Below, one piece after another: positions 1 to 8,572 of a stretch of 64,000 bases of DNA. Each line of letters opens with the position of its first letter. The stretch's first letter is position 1. The stretch comes from Pseudomonadota bacterium (GTDB lineage Bacteria; Pseudomonadota; Alphaproteobacteria; Rhizobiales; Xanthobacteraceae), in contig JAFAGM010000143.1 in NCBI GenBank assembly GCA_023422775.1, forward strand, positions 39,759 to 103,758. Direction: 5' to 3'. The notes beneath the pieces were generated by a model that was not told the DNA's origin, made no database searches, and saw nothing but the letters and a program-made list of their open reading frames with translations. Made by a program: the position numbers and the translations under genes.

Positions 1-3000
1 CTCCCGAAGACGTGTCATATATCGAGGCGCACGGCACCGGCACGCTCATCGGCGATCCGATCGAGATCGCCGCCCTGGTTCAGGCTTTCGGGCCGGAAGT
101 CCCACCGCAATCATGCGCCATCGGCTCGGTCAAATCCAACATTGGCCATGCCGGCGAGGCCGCGGGCATGTGCAGCCTGATCAAGACCATCTGCGCCCTC
201 GAGCATCGCGAATTGCCGCCCTCGCTGCACTATCAGACGCCAAATCCGCAGGCCGACCTTTCCAACTCGCCGTTCTTCGTCAACGCCAGCCTGCGGCCGT
301 GGTCGGTAGCGCCTGGCAAGACGCGGATCGCTGGTGTCACGAGCCTCGGTGCCGGCGGCACCAATGCCCATCTGATCCTGGAGGAAGGCCCGGATCGACC
401 TTCACGGACGCGACGGGAGGCGGGACCGCAACTGCTTTTGCTCTCGTCACGCAACAGTGCCTCGCTCGATGTGGCGACCAGCAATCTCGCTCACCATCTG
501 CAGACGCATTCCAGCCAACCGCTGGATGAGGTCGCATTCACCCTGATGGCCGGGCGCGAGGCCTTCGAGGTTCGTCGTGCTCTGGTGGCGTCCGATGCAG
601 CCTCTGCGGCGGCTCAGCTTGAAGCCCAGGATCCGCAGCGTGTGTTGACGGGCAAGGCTGTGCGCGAGCCTACCTCCCTGGCGTTCCTTTTCCCCGGCGG
701 TGGTGCGCAATATGCCGGCATGGGCGCGGAACTCTATGAGAAGGAGCCGGTCTACCGCGAAGCAGTGGACGCCTGCCTTGCCGTGGTTCAGCCCCGGCTC
801 AACGTCGATCTGCGCAGGCTGATGTTCCCGCCGCCGGATGAAGCGGCCAGGGCGGACAAGCAACTGGAAGCTCCCTCGCTCGCGCTTCCTGCACTGTTCG
901 CAGTCGAGTACGCCCTGGCCATGCTGCTGCAATCGTGGGGCCTGCTCCCCGCAGCGCTGATCGGACATAGCGCCGGAGAGTATGCCGCAGCATGTGTCGC
1001 AGGCGTATTCTCGATGCCGGATGCCATTTCGCTTGTCGCGCTGCGCGGCAGGTTGTTCGAGACGCTGCCACGCGGCGCCATGCTGTCGATCGCGTTGCCC
1101 GAGGAGCAGGTGCGGACGCTTCTCGGAAGCGAGCTTTCGCTCGCGGCGGTGAACGGGCCGTCGCTTTGCGTCGCATCCGGACCGGTGGACGCGATCGCAC
1201 GGCTCGAGTCGAAGCTCGCTGCGGATGAGATCGATCACACGCGCGTGCACATCGACGTCGCCGCTCACTCGTCGATGCTCGAGCCGATCCTGTCGGAGTT
1301 CGAGCGCTTCTGCAGGCCCATCGCCTTCCAGAAACCGAAGATTCCGTTTGTCTCCAATCTGACCGGCACCTGGATCACGGACGCCGAAGCGATGGATCCG
1401 GCCTACTGGGTCCGTCATCTACGCAATACGGTGCGGTTCGACCAGGGCGCCCGGACCTTGCTGGCGACCGGAAGTCGCGCACTGCTGGAAGTGGGGCCTG
1501 GCCGCACGCTCGCCAGCCTCTGCAGGCAGCAGCCGAAAAAGGCCGCAGTGGTGGCCACCACACTCCGCCATCCCAGCGAAGTGGCATCCGATGTCGCTTT
1601 CCTGAAGGAGGCGGCAGGCCGGCTCTGGGTTGCAGGCATCGAGATCGATCCCACCCGTTTTTTCTCGCCCGATTCGCAGCGCCGCGTTTCATTGCCAACC
1701 TATCCATTCGAGAGACAGCGGTACTGGATCGACAAGGGCGTCCAGGCCGCGCCCTCGCACTCGCTGACACGGCGACCCGATCTGGGCCAGTGGTTTTCGG
1801 CGCCTTCGTTCCTGCGCGCGGCTCCCTCCGAGCCGATTCCCGCGGAGGAGCTTCGCAAGCCGTGGCTGGTTTTCACCGACAATACGCCGCTGGCCAGGGC
1901 AATCGTCGAACGCTTGCGCGCGTCCGGCGCACGGGTGTCCACGGTCGTATCTTCAGGTCACTTTGCGGAGCGCGGTGAACTGAGCTTCGCGATCGATCCC
2001 GCCCGCGCCGCCGACTATTCCAAGCTGATGGAGGCGCTGCGACTCCAGGATGCGCTTCCGGCGCATATCGTGCACCTCTGGGCGCTGGCTCAGAGGCCAA
2101 GGCGGTTCTTCGGCTCCCCTGGCGATGCCGACCTTGCCGCCTGGGAACGAGGAGCGGTCCGGAACTTCTACAGCCTGATGTTCCTGTCACAGGCTTTGGC
2201 ATTCGAGGTGGACCGGGTCCGGCTGACCGCCATTGGCTCCGCGATCGAGGCGCTTCCCGGCGAGCGCGAGGTGCATCCCGAGAAGGCCACCTTGATGGGT
2301 GTCTGCCGCGTGCTGCCGCGCGAGATGCCGGGCACATCGTGTTCGGTATTGGATGTAGTCGTGCCGCGTGCAGGATCGGATGCGGAAGCGCTGCTGGCCG
2401 AACGCCTGGTTGGCGAGTTGTCGGCCAGCAAGCGTGACCCGCTGGTGATCCTGCGCGACGGCGGACGCTGGGTGCAGCGTTTTGAGCCGCTGGAACTGGA
2501 CCCCGCACCGGGCGTTCGTAGCTGGTTGCGCCCCGGCGGGGTGTATCTGGTCACCGGTGGACTCGGCGGCATAGGCCAGGAGTTGATGGAGCACCTGGCG
2601 CGGCACGCGAAGGCCCGCCTGGTGAGCGTCGGCAGGTCCCCGATGCCCCAGGAATCGGCCTGGGATCGCTGGCTCCAGGAGCACGGCGAGCACGACGAAA
2701 CCTCGCGGAAGATCGCGAAGGTGCGGGCATTGCAGGCGCTCGGAGCCGAAGTGATGCTGGCTACGGCCGACGTCACCGACCGCGAGGCCATGAGTCACGT
2801 CGTGGCCGAGGCGGCTCGACGCTTTGGCCGGATCAACGGTGTCTTTCATTGCGCCGGCGTGCTCAAGGATCAGTTGATCGCACTTCGCGCCCCCGAGACG
2901 CAGTCCGCGGTCCTCTCGGTCAAGGCCAAAGGCGCTTTGGTTCTGCAGTCGCTGTTCGTCGACGGGGATCTGGATTTCCTGATTCATTTCTCGTCGGTCA

Positions 3001-5519
3001 GTTCGATCCTCGGGTTGCCTGGACAGGTCGACTATACTGCCGCCAACGCCGTTCTCGACTCGTTGGCGAAGGCGCGCACGGCTCGCGGCAGTCGGACGCG
3101 CACCCTGAGCATCAACTGGAATGCCTGGAAAGAGGTGGGCATGCTCGCAACGCTCGTCCGCGAGCGGAGCGGGCCGGCAGCGCACGGTTCGACAGACGCG
3201 GGCTCTCTGCTTGGCGACTGCGTGCGCGACGCCGCCGAGCAGACGTTGTTCCACGCCGTGCTGCACCCCCGAACACATTGGCCGTTAGGCGAGCATGTCG
3301 TCAGGGGCGGGCAGGCGGTTATTCCGGGCACGGGTTTCCTGGAGCTTGCGCGCGCGGCGCTGGCCTATCGGTTCGAAGACCGGCCGATCGAAATTCGCGA
3401 TCTCGTATTCCTGCAGCCGTTCGCTGTCGGGCCTGACGAGACGCGCGCAATAAATGTCAGACTCAATCGCGAAAGCGATCATAGCCTCGTGGTCTACGGC
3501 GATTCCGAGGAGCAGCCGTACGCGACGGCGCGTGTTGCCTACGTCGATACGCCGGCGGGCCCAAGGCAATCGGTATCGGCCATTCGTGCGCGCTGCCGCG
3601 AGCGCGGCGAGGTGATGAACGGCCGGCTGGTACAGGACTTCATGGACTTCGGTCCGCGCTGGGCCAGCATCCAGGCGATCCATCTCGGCCAGGGCGAGGC
3701 GCTGATCGACCTCGCGTTGCCGGCTGGCTTCGGCGCCGATCTCGCGACATATGCGCTGCATCCGGCGATGCTCGACATGGCAACCGGTGCGGCCCAGAAG
3801 CTGATTCCGGGATTTGCAGGCAAGGACGACTTCTACGTTCCGTTCTCCTATGGCCGCGTGCTGGTGACGCAGCCGGTGTCTGCAACTTTCTCCAGTCATG
3901 TGCGCTTGCGGGCCGCGGAAGGAAAAAGCGCGATCTTTGATGTGACGTTACTCGATGAAGAAGGTAATGAACTTGTCTCGATCGAGCGGTTCATCATGCG
4001 CCGGGTCGAGGCGTTCGCTGCCATACCGGCCTCGTCAAAGCCGACGCGGCCGGATGGTCCCGAGACGGCCGAGGAAGGTTTCTTGCGCGAGGGCATGACC
4101 AATGCGGAGGGCCTTGAGGCGCTGGATCGTATCCTCGCCTGCAACGTCTCGCCGCAAGTTGCAGCCTCCACCCTGGACCTCGATCTCTGGCTGGATCGCC
4201 TCGAACATGGCGGTCGTGGAACGCCGGCAGAAGACGCAAACTGGTCCATTGGAACGCCCGGCGTCGCGCGCCCCGGTGGAGATGCCGGCGTCCGGGCGCC
4301 ACGCGATGCCATCGAACGTGACCTCGCGGCGATCTGGAAGGAGATGCTGGGTGTTCAGCAGGTCTCGATCGACGATGACTTCTTTGAGTTGGGCGGGCAG
4401 TCGCTGATCGCGATGCGGCTCTTCAACCGCATTCGCAAGGAGCACGGGGTCGAGTTGCCGCTATCCGTGCTGTTCCAGGCGCCGACCATCGCTGCCACGG
4501 CGGCGCTGCTGCGCGAGACCAAGGGATTGCCCGCGATCGATCCGTCAGCGGACGGCGTCGATGTGTCCCTTCAGGCGAGCGCCGAAGACCTGCTCTCGGC
4601 GGCGTGCACGTCTGCAACCGCCGAACATGTGGCCAGGGATTCTCGAATCGCACCGGACGCACCCTCGTCAAACGTTCCGAAAATCCCCCGGTCTCTGGTC
4701 GAGATCACGCGAGGCGGTAATCGACCGCCGTTGTTCTGCGTCCATGGTGCCGGGGGCAATGTGCTCAACTTCCGCGACCTCTCGTGGGGGCTGCATCATG
4801 ATCAGCCGTTCTTCGCGCTGCAGGCCCGTGGTGTGGATGGCACGACGAGCCCGCATCGCTCGATCGAGGAGATGGCCCGGGCTTATGTCGAGGAGATCCG
4901 CGCGTTGCGGCCTTGCGGTCCCTATTTGCTGGCCGGCTATTCGGGCGGAGGCGTCGTCGCTTTCGAGATGGCGCAGCAGCTGAAGGCGTTGGGCGAAGAG
5001 GTTCCGCTGCTCGTGTTTTTCGACACGTACCATCCTCAGATGCCGATCCGCGCCGTCACCTTCAGCCGTAAATTCATGCTTCTGCGCAAGAACGGCTTCG
5101 CCTACCTGAAAGAGAGGGCGCTTGAAAGGGTAGCCCGCGCCCGCGCGATCCGCGAACGGATGCAGATCAGGCTGTGCATCCTCGGGGGCAGGCCGGTGCC
5201 GCACGCACTTCGCGATCGCCATCTCACCGAGAGTTTCGGCCGTGCGTCCGGCCGCTATCGACCGCAGCCGTGGCAAGGGAACGCGATTCTGTTCCGGGCG
5301 GAGAGCGTGCCTTTCGTCTTCAGCGGCGGCGGACCCTGCTACGGGTGGGACAGTGTCGTGCTGGGAGGATTGAAGACGGTGATGATCCCCGGCAACCATG
5401 ACACGCTGTTGCTCGGTGCCAACGCAAAGGTATTGATGGGCCCGCTGAACGCCGCTCTCGATGAAGCGAATCTGCGGATGGCGTCCAGCCCCGCGCTGGC
5501 CGCCGAGGAGCGTGTCTGA
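1..5519 (+). CDS. Type I polyketide synthase (KS-AT-KR-DH-ACP-TE), 5' truncated
   Basis: The reading frame is open through the left edge (frame of base 3), so the N-terminal part of the ketosynthase lies outside. Numbering from base 12, the KS remnant holds EAHGTGT and KSNIGH. The acyltransferase spans about residues 220-565, with FPGGGAQYAGMG and the GHSAGEY nucleophile near 317. A ketoreductase follows (TGGLGGIG near 850, active-site tyrosine in VDYTAANAVLD near 1010). Next comes a dehydratase-fold domain (EHVVRGGQAVIPGTG near 1095, HPAMLD near 1250). A carrier domain has its serine in FFELGGQSL near 1460. The terminal thioesterase carries CVHGAGG near 1577, GYSGGG near 1643 and GNHDTLL near 1795. 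The module should load and extend one unit, reduce and dehydrate it, and release the product by hydrolysis or cyclisation. KR before DH is the reverse of the usual order. It converges with the operon at 5544-10047, which encodes a carrier-protein activator. The product is unknown. Confidence 0.95.
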   Translation, partial: PEDVSYIEAHGTGTLIGDPIEIAALVQAFGPEVPPQSCAIGSVKSNIGHAGEAAGMCSLIKTICALEHRELPPSLHYQTPNPQADLSNSPFFVNASLRPWSVAPGKTRIAGVTSLGAGGTNAHLILEEGPDRPSRTRREAGPQLLLLSSRNSASLDVATSNLAHHLQTHSSQPLDEVAFTLMAGREAFEVRRALVASDAASAAAQLEAQDPQRVLTGKAVREPTSLAFLFPGGGAQYAGMGAELYEKEPVYREAVDACLAVVQPRLNVDLRRLMFPPPDEAARADKQLEAPSLALPALFAVEYALAMLLQSWGLLPAALIGHSAGEYAAACVAGVFSMPDAISLVALRGRLFETLPRGAMLSIALPEEQVRTLLGSELSLAAVNGPSLCVASGPVDAIARLESKLAADEIDHTRVHIDVAAHSSMLEPILSEFERFCRPIAFQKPKIPFVSNLTGTWITDAEAMDPAYWVRHLRNTVRFDQGARTLLATGSRALLEVGPGRTLASLCRQQPKKAAVVATTLRHPSEVASDVAFLKEAAGRLWVAGIEIDPTRFFSPDSQRRVSLPTYPFERQRYWIDKGVQAAPSHSLTRRPDLGQWFSAPSFLRAAPSEPIPAEELRKPWLVFTDNTPLARAIVERLRASGARVSTVVSSGHFAERGELSFAIDPARAADYSKLMEALRLQDALPAHIVHLWALAQRPRRFFGSPGDADLAAWERGAVRNFYSLMFLSQALAFEVDRVRLTAIGSAIEALPGEREVHPEKATLMGVCRVLPREMPGTSCSVLDVVVPRAGSDAEALLAERLVGELSASKRDPLVILRDGGRWVQRFEPLELDPAPGVRSWLRPGGVYLVTGGLGGIGQELMEHLARHAKARLVSVGRSPMPQESAWDRWLQEHGEHDETSRKIAKVRALQALGAEVMLATADVTDREAMSHVVAEAARRFGRINGVFHCAGVLKDQLIALRAPETQSAVLSVKAKGALVLQSLFVDGDLDFLIHFSSVSSILGLPGQVDYTAANAVLDSLAKARTARGSRTRTLSINWNAWKEVGMLATLVRERSGPAAHGSTDAGSLLGDCVRDAAEQTLFHAVLHPRTHWPLGEHVVRGGQAVIPGTGFLELARAALAYRFEDRPIEIRDLVFLQPFAVGPDETRAINVRLNRESDHSLVVYGDSEEQPYATARVAYVDTPAGPRQSVSAIRARCRERGEVMNGRLVQDFMDFGPRWASIQAIHLGQGEALIDLALPAGFGADLATYALHPAMLDMATGAAQKLIPGFAGKDDFYVPFSYGRVLVTQPVSATFSSHVRLRAAEGKSAIFDVTLLDEEGNELVSIERFIMRRVEAFAAIPASSKPTRPDGPETAEEGFLREGMTNAEGLEALDRILACNVSPQVAASTLDLDLWLDRLEHGGRGTPAEDANWSIGTPGVARPGGDAGVRAPRDAIERDLAAIWKEMLGVQQVSIDDDFFELGGQSLIAMRLFNRIRKEHGVELPLSVLFQAPTIAATAALLRETKGLPAIDPSADGVDVSLQASAEDLLSAACTSATAEHVARDSRIAPDAPSSNVPKIPRSLVEITRGGNRPPLFCVHGAGGNVLNFRDLSWGLHHDQPFFALQARGVDGTTSPHRSIEEMARAYVEEIRALRPCGPYLLAGYSGGGVVAFEMAQQLKALGEEVPLLVFFDTYHPQMPIRAVTFSRKFMLLRKNGFAYLKERALERVARARAIRERMQIRLCILGGRPVPHALRDRHLTESFGRASGRYRPQPWQGNAILFRAESVPFVFSGGGPCYGWDSVVLGGLKTVMIPGNHDTLLLGANAKVLMGPLNAALDEANLRMASSPALAAEERV

Positions 5520-5543
5520 CCCACCGGGCGCCGCCGCATCAGG

Positions 5544-6692
5544 TCATTCCCCGGGCGAGGCGAACGGGTTCTCGGGATCATGTGCGTCGGCATACTCGCG
5601 CCGACAACGATAGGTGTCGAACAGTCGCCTGAGCGTGGCAAGAATCGGCACGCCCTTGCCTTGAAAAGCCGCATAGGCCGGGCAGACTTGGTTCTGCACC
5701 AGAGCCCGGCACGTCGCCATGTCCCGCCGCACGGCAGCATTGGCCCGCTGGCCGTACGAGACCGCATATTGCCAGGCGAGCGTTTGCATGTACCGGCCTG
5801 TCTCCGGGGCGAGCGATGGGGGGACCGCGGCGCCTTCGGGACTGCGGCCGAACAGAACAGCGTAGTGCACCAGCGCGATGAAGTAGCGGCCGGCGTCACT
5901 CATATGCACGTTGTCGGAGAAGAGCAGACGCACGCGCTCGCCGGGAGTCTTGGCCGCAACGCCTGGCACCTTGCCGTCCCACAGCGCGGCAGCAAGCTCT
6001 GCGAGTGCGCCGCCACCGGGCAGCACACGGACGCGCGGAGCATCGCCACGCGCCGGAAGGTCGAGGTTCGCGCGGCTTGCGATGCATTCCCACATCGGCA
6101 ATGCCGCGCGCTCGTAGTCGATCCACGGCCACGGCGCATCGGGGTTCAGGTGGAGCCAGGTATGATAGAGCAGCACTTCGGCGTCGGGGTTGCCGGCCAG
6201 GAGGTGCCTGGCCATGTCGGCCAGATAGAATGCGGTACGTTCCTTGCGCGCGATGGCGGGCAGGTCGTGGCGTTCCGTGACGACGAGCGCATCGTACTTG
6301 TCGCCAGATGCCAGTCGCCGGGGCTGCCGTAGTTCTTCGGCGACATTCAAGCCGGCGCCGCCGCGGTTGGAGCCGGCGCGATAGCCTGGCCAATCGGAAG
6401 CAGAAGGCACTTCCCCTTTGGTCCGCTGGCGCAGCAGGGAATAGCCCATTGACTGTGTCTCGAAGTCCAGGCGATGCCCGAGCGAGCGTGCAATCTGCTC
6501 GACGACCTCCGGCACGCCGTCGCTGAGGCTGTGGCCTGAGTAGAAGGCGCGGACATGATCCCTCGGCGCCCAGGCCGGCGAGGCCGCAGCTTCACGCGCT
6601 TCTTCACTCATGGCTGTGCCCCCAACGCCATTCAGGATCATCAACGCGACCGCAAGGATCGCACCCGGCCGGCCGATACAACGTCGCCTCAC
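5544..6692 (-). CDS. Secreted SGNH/GDSL-like hydrolase
   Basis: This 382-residue protein has an N-terminal signal sequence (arginines, then a hydrophobic stretch, to about residue 28). An early YSGHSLSDGVPE block sits where SGNH hydrolases have the nucleophile serine. A late DNVHMSDAGRYFIALVHYAVLFG block fits the family's D-x-x-H catalytic pair. An esterase or acyl-hydrolase acting outside the cytoplasm is the likely role, but the block-I match is a variant and no substrate can be read. The GTG start overlaps the phosphopantetheinyl transferase stop by four bases (GTGA), implying translational coupling as last gene of the operon. It ends 24 bases from the convergent PKS stop. Confidence 0.75.
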   Translation of the reverse strand: MRRRCIGRPGAILAVALMILNGVGGTAMSEEAREAAASPAWAPRDHVRAFYSGHSLSDGVPEVVEQIARSLGHRLDFETQSMGYSLLRQRTKGEVPSASDWPGYRAGSNRGGAGLNVAEELRQPRRLASGDKYDALVVTERHDLPAIARKERTAFYLADMARHLLAGNPDAEVLLYHTWLHLNPDAPWPWIDYERAALPMWECIASRANLDLPARGDAPRVRVLPGGGALAELAAALWDGKVPGVAAKTPGERVRLLFSDNVHMSDAGRYFIALVHYAVLFGRSPEGAAVPPSLAPETGRYMQTLAWQYAVSYGQRANAAVRRDMATCRALVQNQVCPAYAAFQGKGVPILATLRRLFDTYRCRREYADAHDPENPFASPGE

Positions 6693-7558
6693 GGCACCTG
6701 CTCCGAAGTAAGAACGACTGCGCTTGCGATATGCTCCGCGGAGACAGCGAATCTTCCGACGAGCCGGTCATGAATGCCGAACGGCGGCACGGCCTTGCGA
6801 TAGGTGGCGGCGAATGTTCCAGCGTCGGCGTCGATGTCGGTGGCAAGATCGCCAAACTCCAGCATCGCGCGACTGAGCGCATACTGGCACTTGAAAGCCG
6901 CCTCCTTCATGCAGAAAGCGAGACGCGCGGCGAGGCCCGGTGTCATGCCGGGAATCACAGTCAGCTTCGCCTGCTCCTCCGGCGAACAGACGGACGCCCA
7001 CAGATCGGGCGGCAGCGCAGCCGCCGGTTCGAGGTCGATCCCGATCGCGGCGAAGCCCTGATCGCGCCGTGCCACGGCGGCAGCCACCCAATCGTCCGTA
7101 TGGGTGATGTTGCCGACAAGATCGTCCGGCCAGATCGGCACACGGTCCTGTCCCCTGGGCAGCGAGATATTTGCGTGGCCGAGAGACGCCATGGCCCGCC
7201 GCGCACAGTTCCGCCCCGTTGCGAATTCGAGGCGACGGCGCGGAACGGCATTGGCGATGCTGAGCGCTTCGGCGGCCGGCAGAAGGGGAGGCTCACCCCG
7301 CAATGGCGCCTCGGCGACCGCAATTCGGGGATCCAGCAGCGCGGCGAAGAATCCCACGGCGTTCAACTCAGAAAACCGTCGGAAGGCGGACGACGACTGA
7401 GCGTTGCTGCGGCGGGCGAAGTCCTCATTCCCGGTTTCCTGAAGGACGCTTCGGCTGCAAGCTGATGGAATTACGATACGCAACCGTCTAGCAGCCGGGC
7501 AGGGGTGTTTCAAGCGCTGGCTCCGCCGGCAATCCGCAGCAGCCCATGAAGTTCGCAA
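6689..7558 (-). CDS. 4'-phosphopantetheinyl transferase (EntD/Sfp type)
   Basis: This enzyme would convert apo to holo carrier proteins by moving phosphopantetheine from CoA to a serine. The Mg-binding GIDLE motif and the FCMKEAAFKCQY block (the family's KE-A-x-x-K signature) are both present in the C-terminal half. The ORF begins with TTG and is 289 residues; EntD relatives are about 220-240 residues, so a downstream start such as GTG at 7357 is possible. It lies 15 bases after the aldo/keto reductase and overlaps the SGNH gene by four bases. The PKS carrier domain is the obvious client, which is an inference from proximity. Confidence 0.88.
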   Translation of the reverse strand: MRTSWAAADCRRSQRLKHPCPAARRLRIVIPSACSRSVLQETGNEDFARRSNAQSSSAFRRFSELNAVGFFAALLDPRIAVAEAPLRGEPPLLPAAEALSIANAVPRRRLEFATGRNCARRAMASLGHANISLPRGQDRVPIWPDDLVGNITHTDDWVAAAVARRDQGFAAIGIDLEPAAALPPDLWASVCSPEEQAKLTVIPGMTPGLAARLAFCMKEAAFKCQYALSRAMLEFGDLATDIDADAGTFAATYRKAVPPFGIHDRLVGRFAVSAEHIASAVVLTSEQVP

Positions 7559-7573
7559 GCTGCGCGCTACGCG

Positions 7574-8572
7574 TCAGCGGGCCAGCAGTTCGCGCTTCTC
7601 TTCGTCAGTCAGTGGCCTTGCGGCGTAATGCTGCAGATTGGTCGCGACATGTTCAGGGGTGCGCATGCCGAGAATGGTGACGGAGATGCGCTCGATGGAG
7701 AGCGCGAATTGGAGCGCCGCCTCCAGCGGCGAGCGCTGCATCTGCCCGGCGACGCGCCTGATCTGCAGCGCGCGTTCCCACTGCGGCTCCACGGCGCGCA
7801 ATTGCGCCTCGGTAAGGGATTGTTTCAACGCGCCGCCGCCGTAGCAGCCGCGGGCGATGATCCCGAGTTGGCGCTCGGACACCTTGTCAAACACGCCATC
7901 CAGCGCCTGCAGGTCCATCAAGCCGAAGGGCATCTGCAGGCTGGCGACCCCCTCCATGTGCAGGCAGTGCTCGGCGTCGTAAACGGAGTCGAGAGCAATT
8001 CCATATTCGCGGATCTTGCCTTCCGTCTTCAAGCGCGCCAGCAGCCCCAGCGCATCCGGGAAGCGGGATCCGGTGAGTTCCTCCCGGGGCGGGCTGTGGA
8101 GCTGATACAGGTCGATATGGTCGGACTGCAGCCGGCGCAGGGAAGCCTCCACGGCCTTTCTCAGATAGTCGGGCGAGAAATCCTGCGAGACTGTACCCGA
8201 CAGCGACGCCGGCACCGCGCTGCGGCGCAGGCCGAGCGCACGAACGATAGGTTTCGCGAACGGCTTGATGAGCTGAATGAGCCGCTTCTGTCTCGGAAGG
8301 CAATAGCCGCCCTTGGTTGCGATGAAAACCTTGTCGCGCTTCTTGCGGAAGGCCTTGCCGACCAGGATCTCGCTTTCCCCCTGCGAATACATGTCCGCGG
8401 TGTCGAAGAAATTTATCCCTGCGTCGCAGGCGGCCTCCAGTGTTTTCAGCGATGTCGTCCTGCCGCCGTCCGCGGCGAGCAGTCCGCCGATGCGCGCGCC
8501 GCCGAACCCAATTTCGGAAACGCGCCATCCGGTCTTGCCAAACTGCCTGTAGCGCACGCCGCCCTCCGTCAC
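7574..8572 (-). CDS. Aldo/keto reductase
   Basis: This 332-residue protein has the (beta/alpha)8 aldo/keto reductase pattern: FGKTGWRVSEIGFGGARIGG at the N-terminus, FFDTADMYSQGESE carrying the catalytic Asp/Tyr, and FIATKGGY with the catalytic Lys. It would be an NAD(P)H-dependent carbonyl reductase. The GTG start overlaps the GMC oxidoreductase stop (GTGA), indicating coupled translation. Its place between a flavin oxidoreductase and a phosphopantetheinyl transferase suggests tailoring of the polyketide or lipid, but the substrate is unknown. Confidence 0.92.
   Translation of the reverse strand: MTEGGVRYRQFGKTGWRVSEIGFGGARIGGLLAADGGRTTSLKTLEAACDAGINFFDTADMYSQGESEILVGKAFRKKRDKVFIATKGGYCLPRQKRLIQLIKPFAKPIVRALGLRRSAVPASLSGTVSQDFSPDYLRKAVEASLRRLQSDHIDLYQLHSPPREELTGSRFPDALGLLARLKTEGKIREYGIALDSVYDAEHCLHMEGVASLQMPFGLMDLQALDGVFDKVSERQLGIIARGCYGGGALKQSLTEAQLRAVEPQWERALQIRRVAGQMQRSPLEAALQFALSIERISVTILGMRTPEHVATNLQHYAARPLTDEEKRELLAR

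Noticed and set aside
6005..7465. Plus-strand frames within the SGNH hydrolase and phosphopantetheinyl transferase genes
   Set aside because: The minus-strand frames carry the family motifs and the operon overlaps; the plus-strand frames do not.
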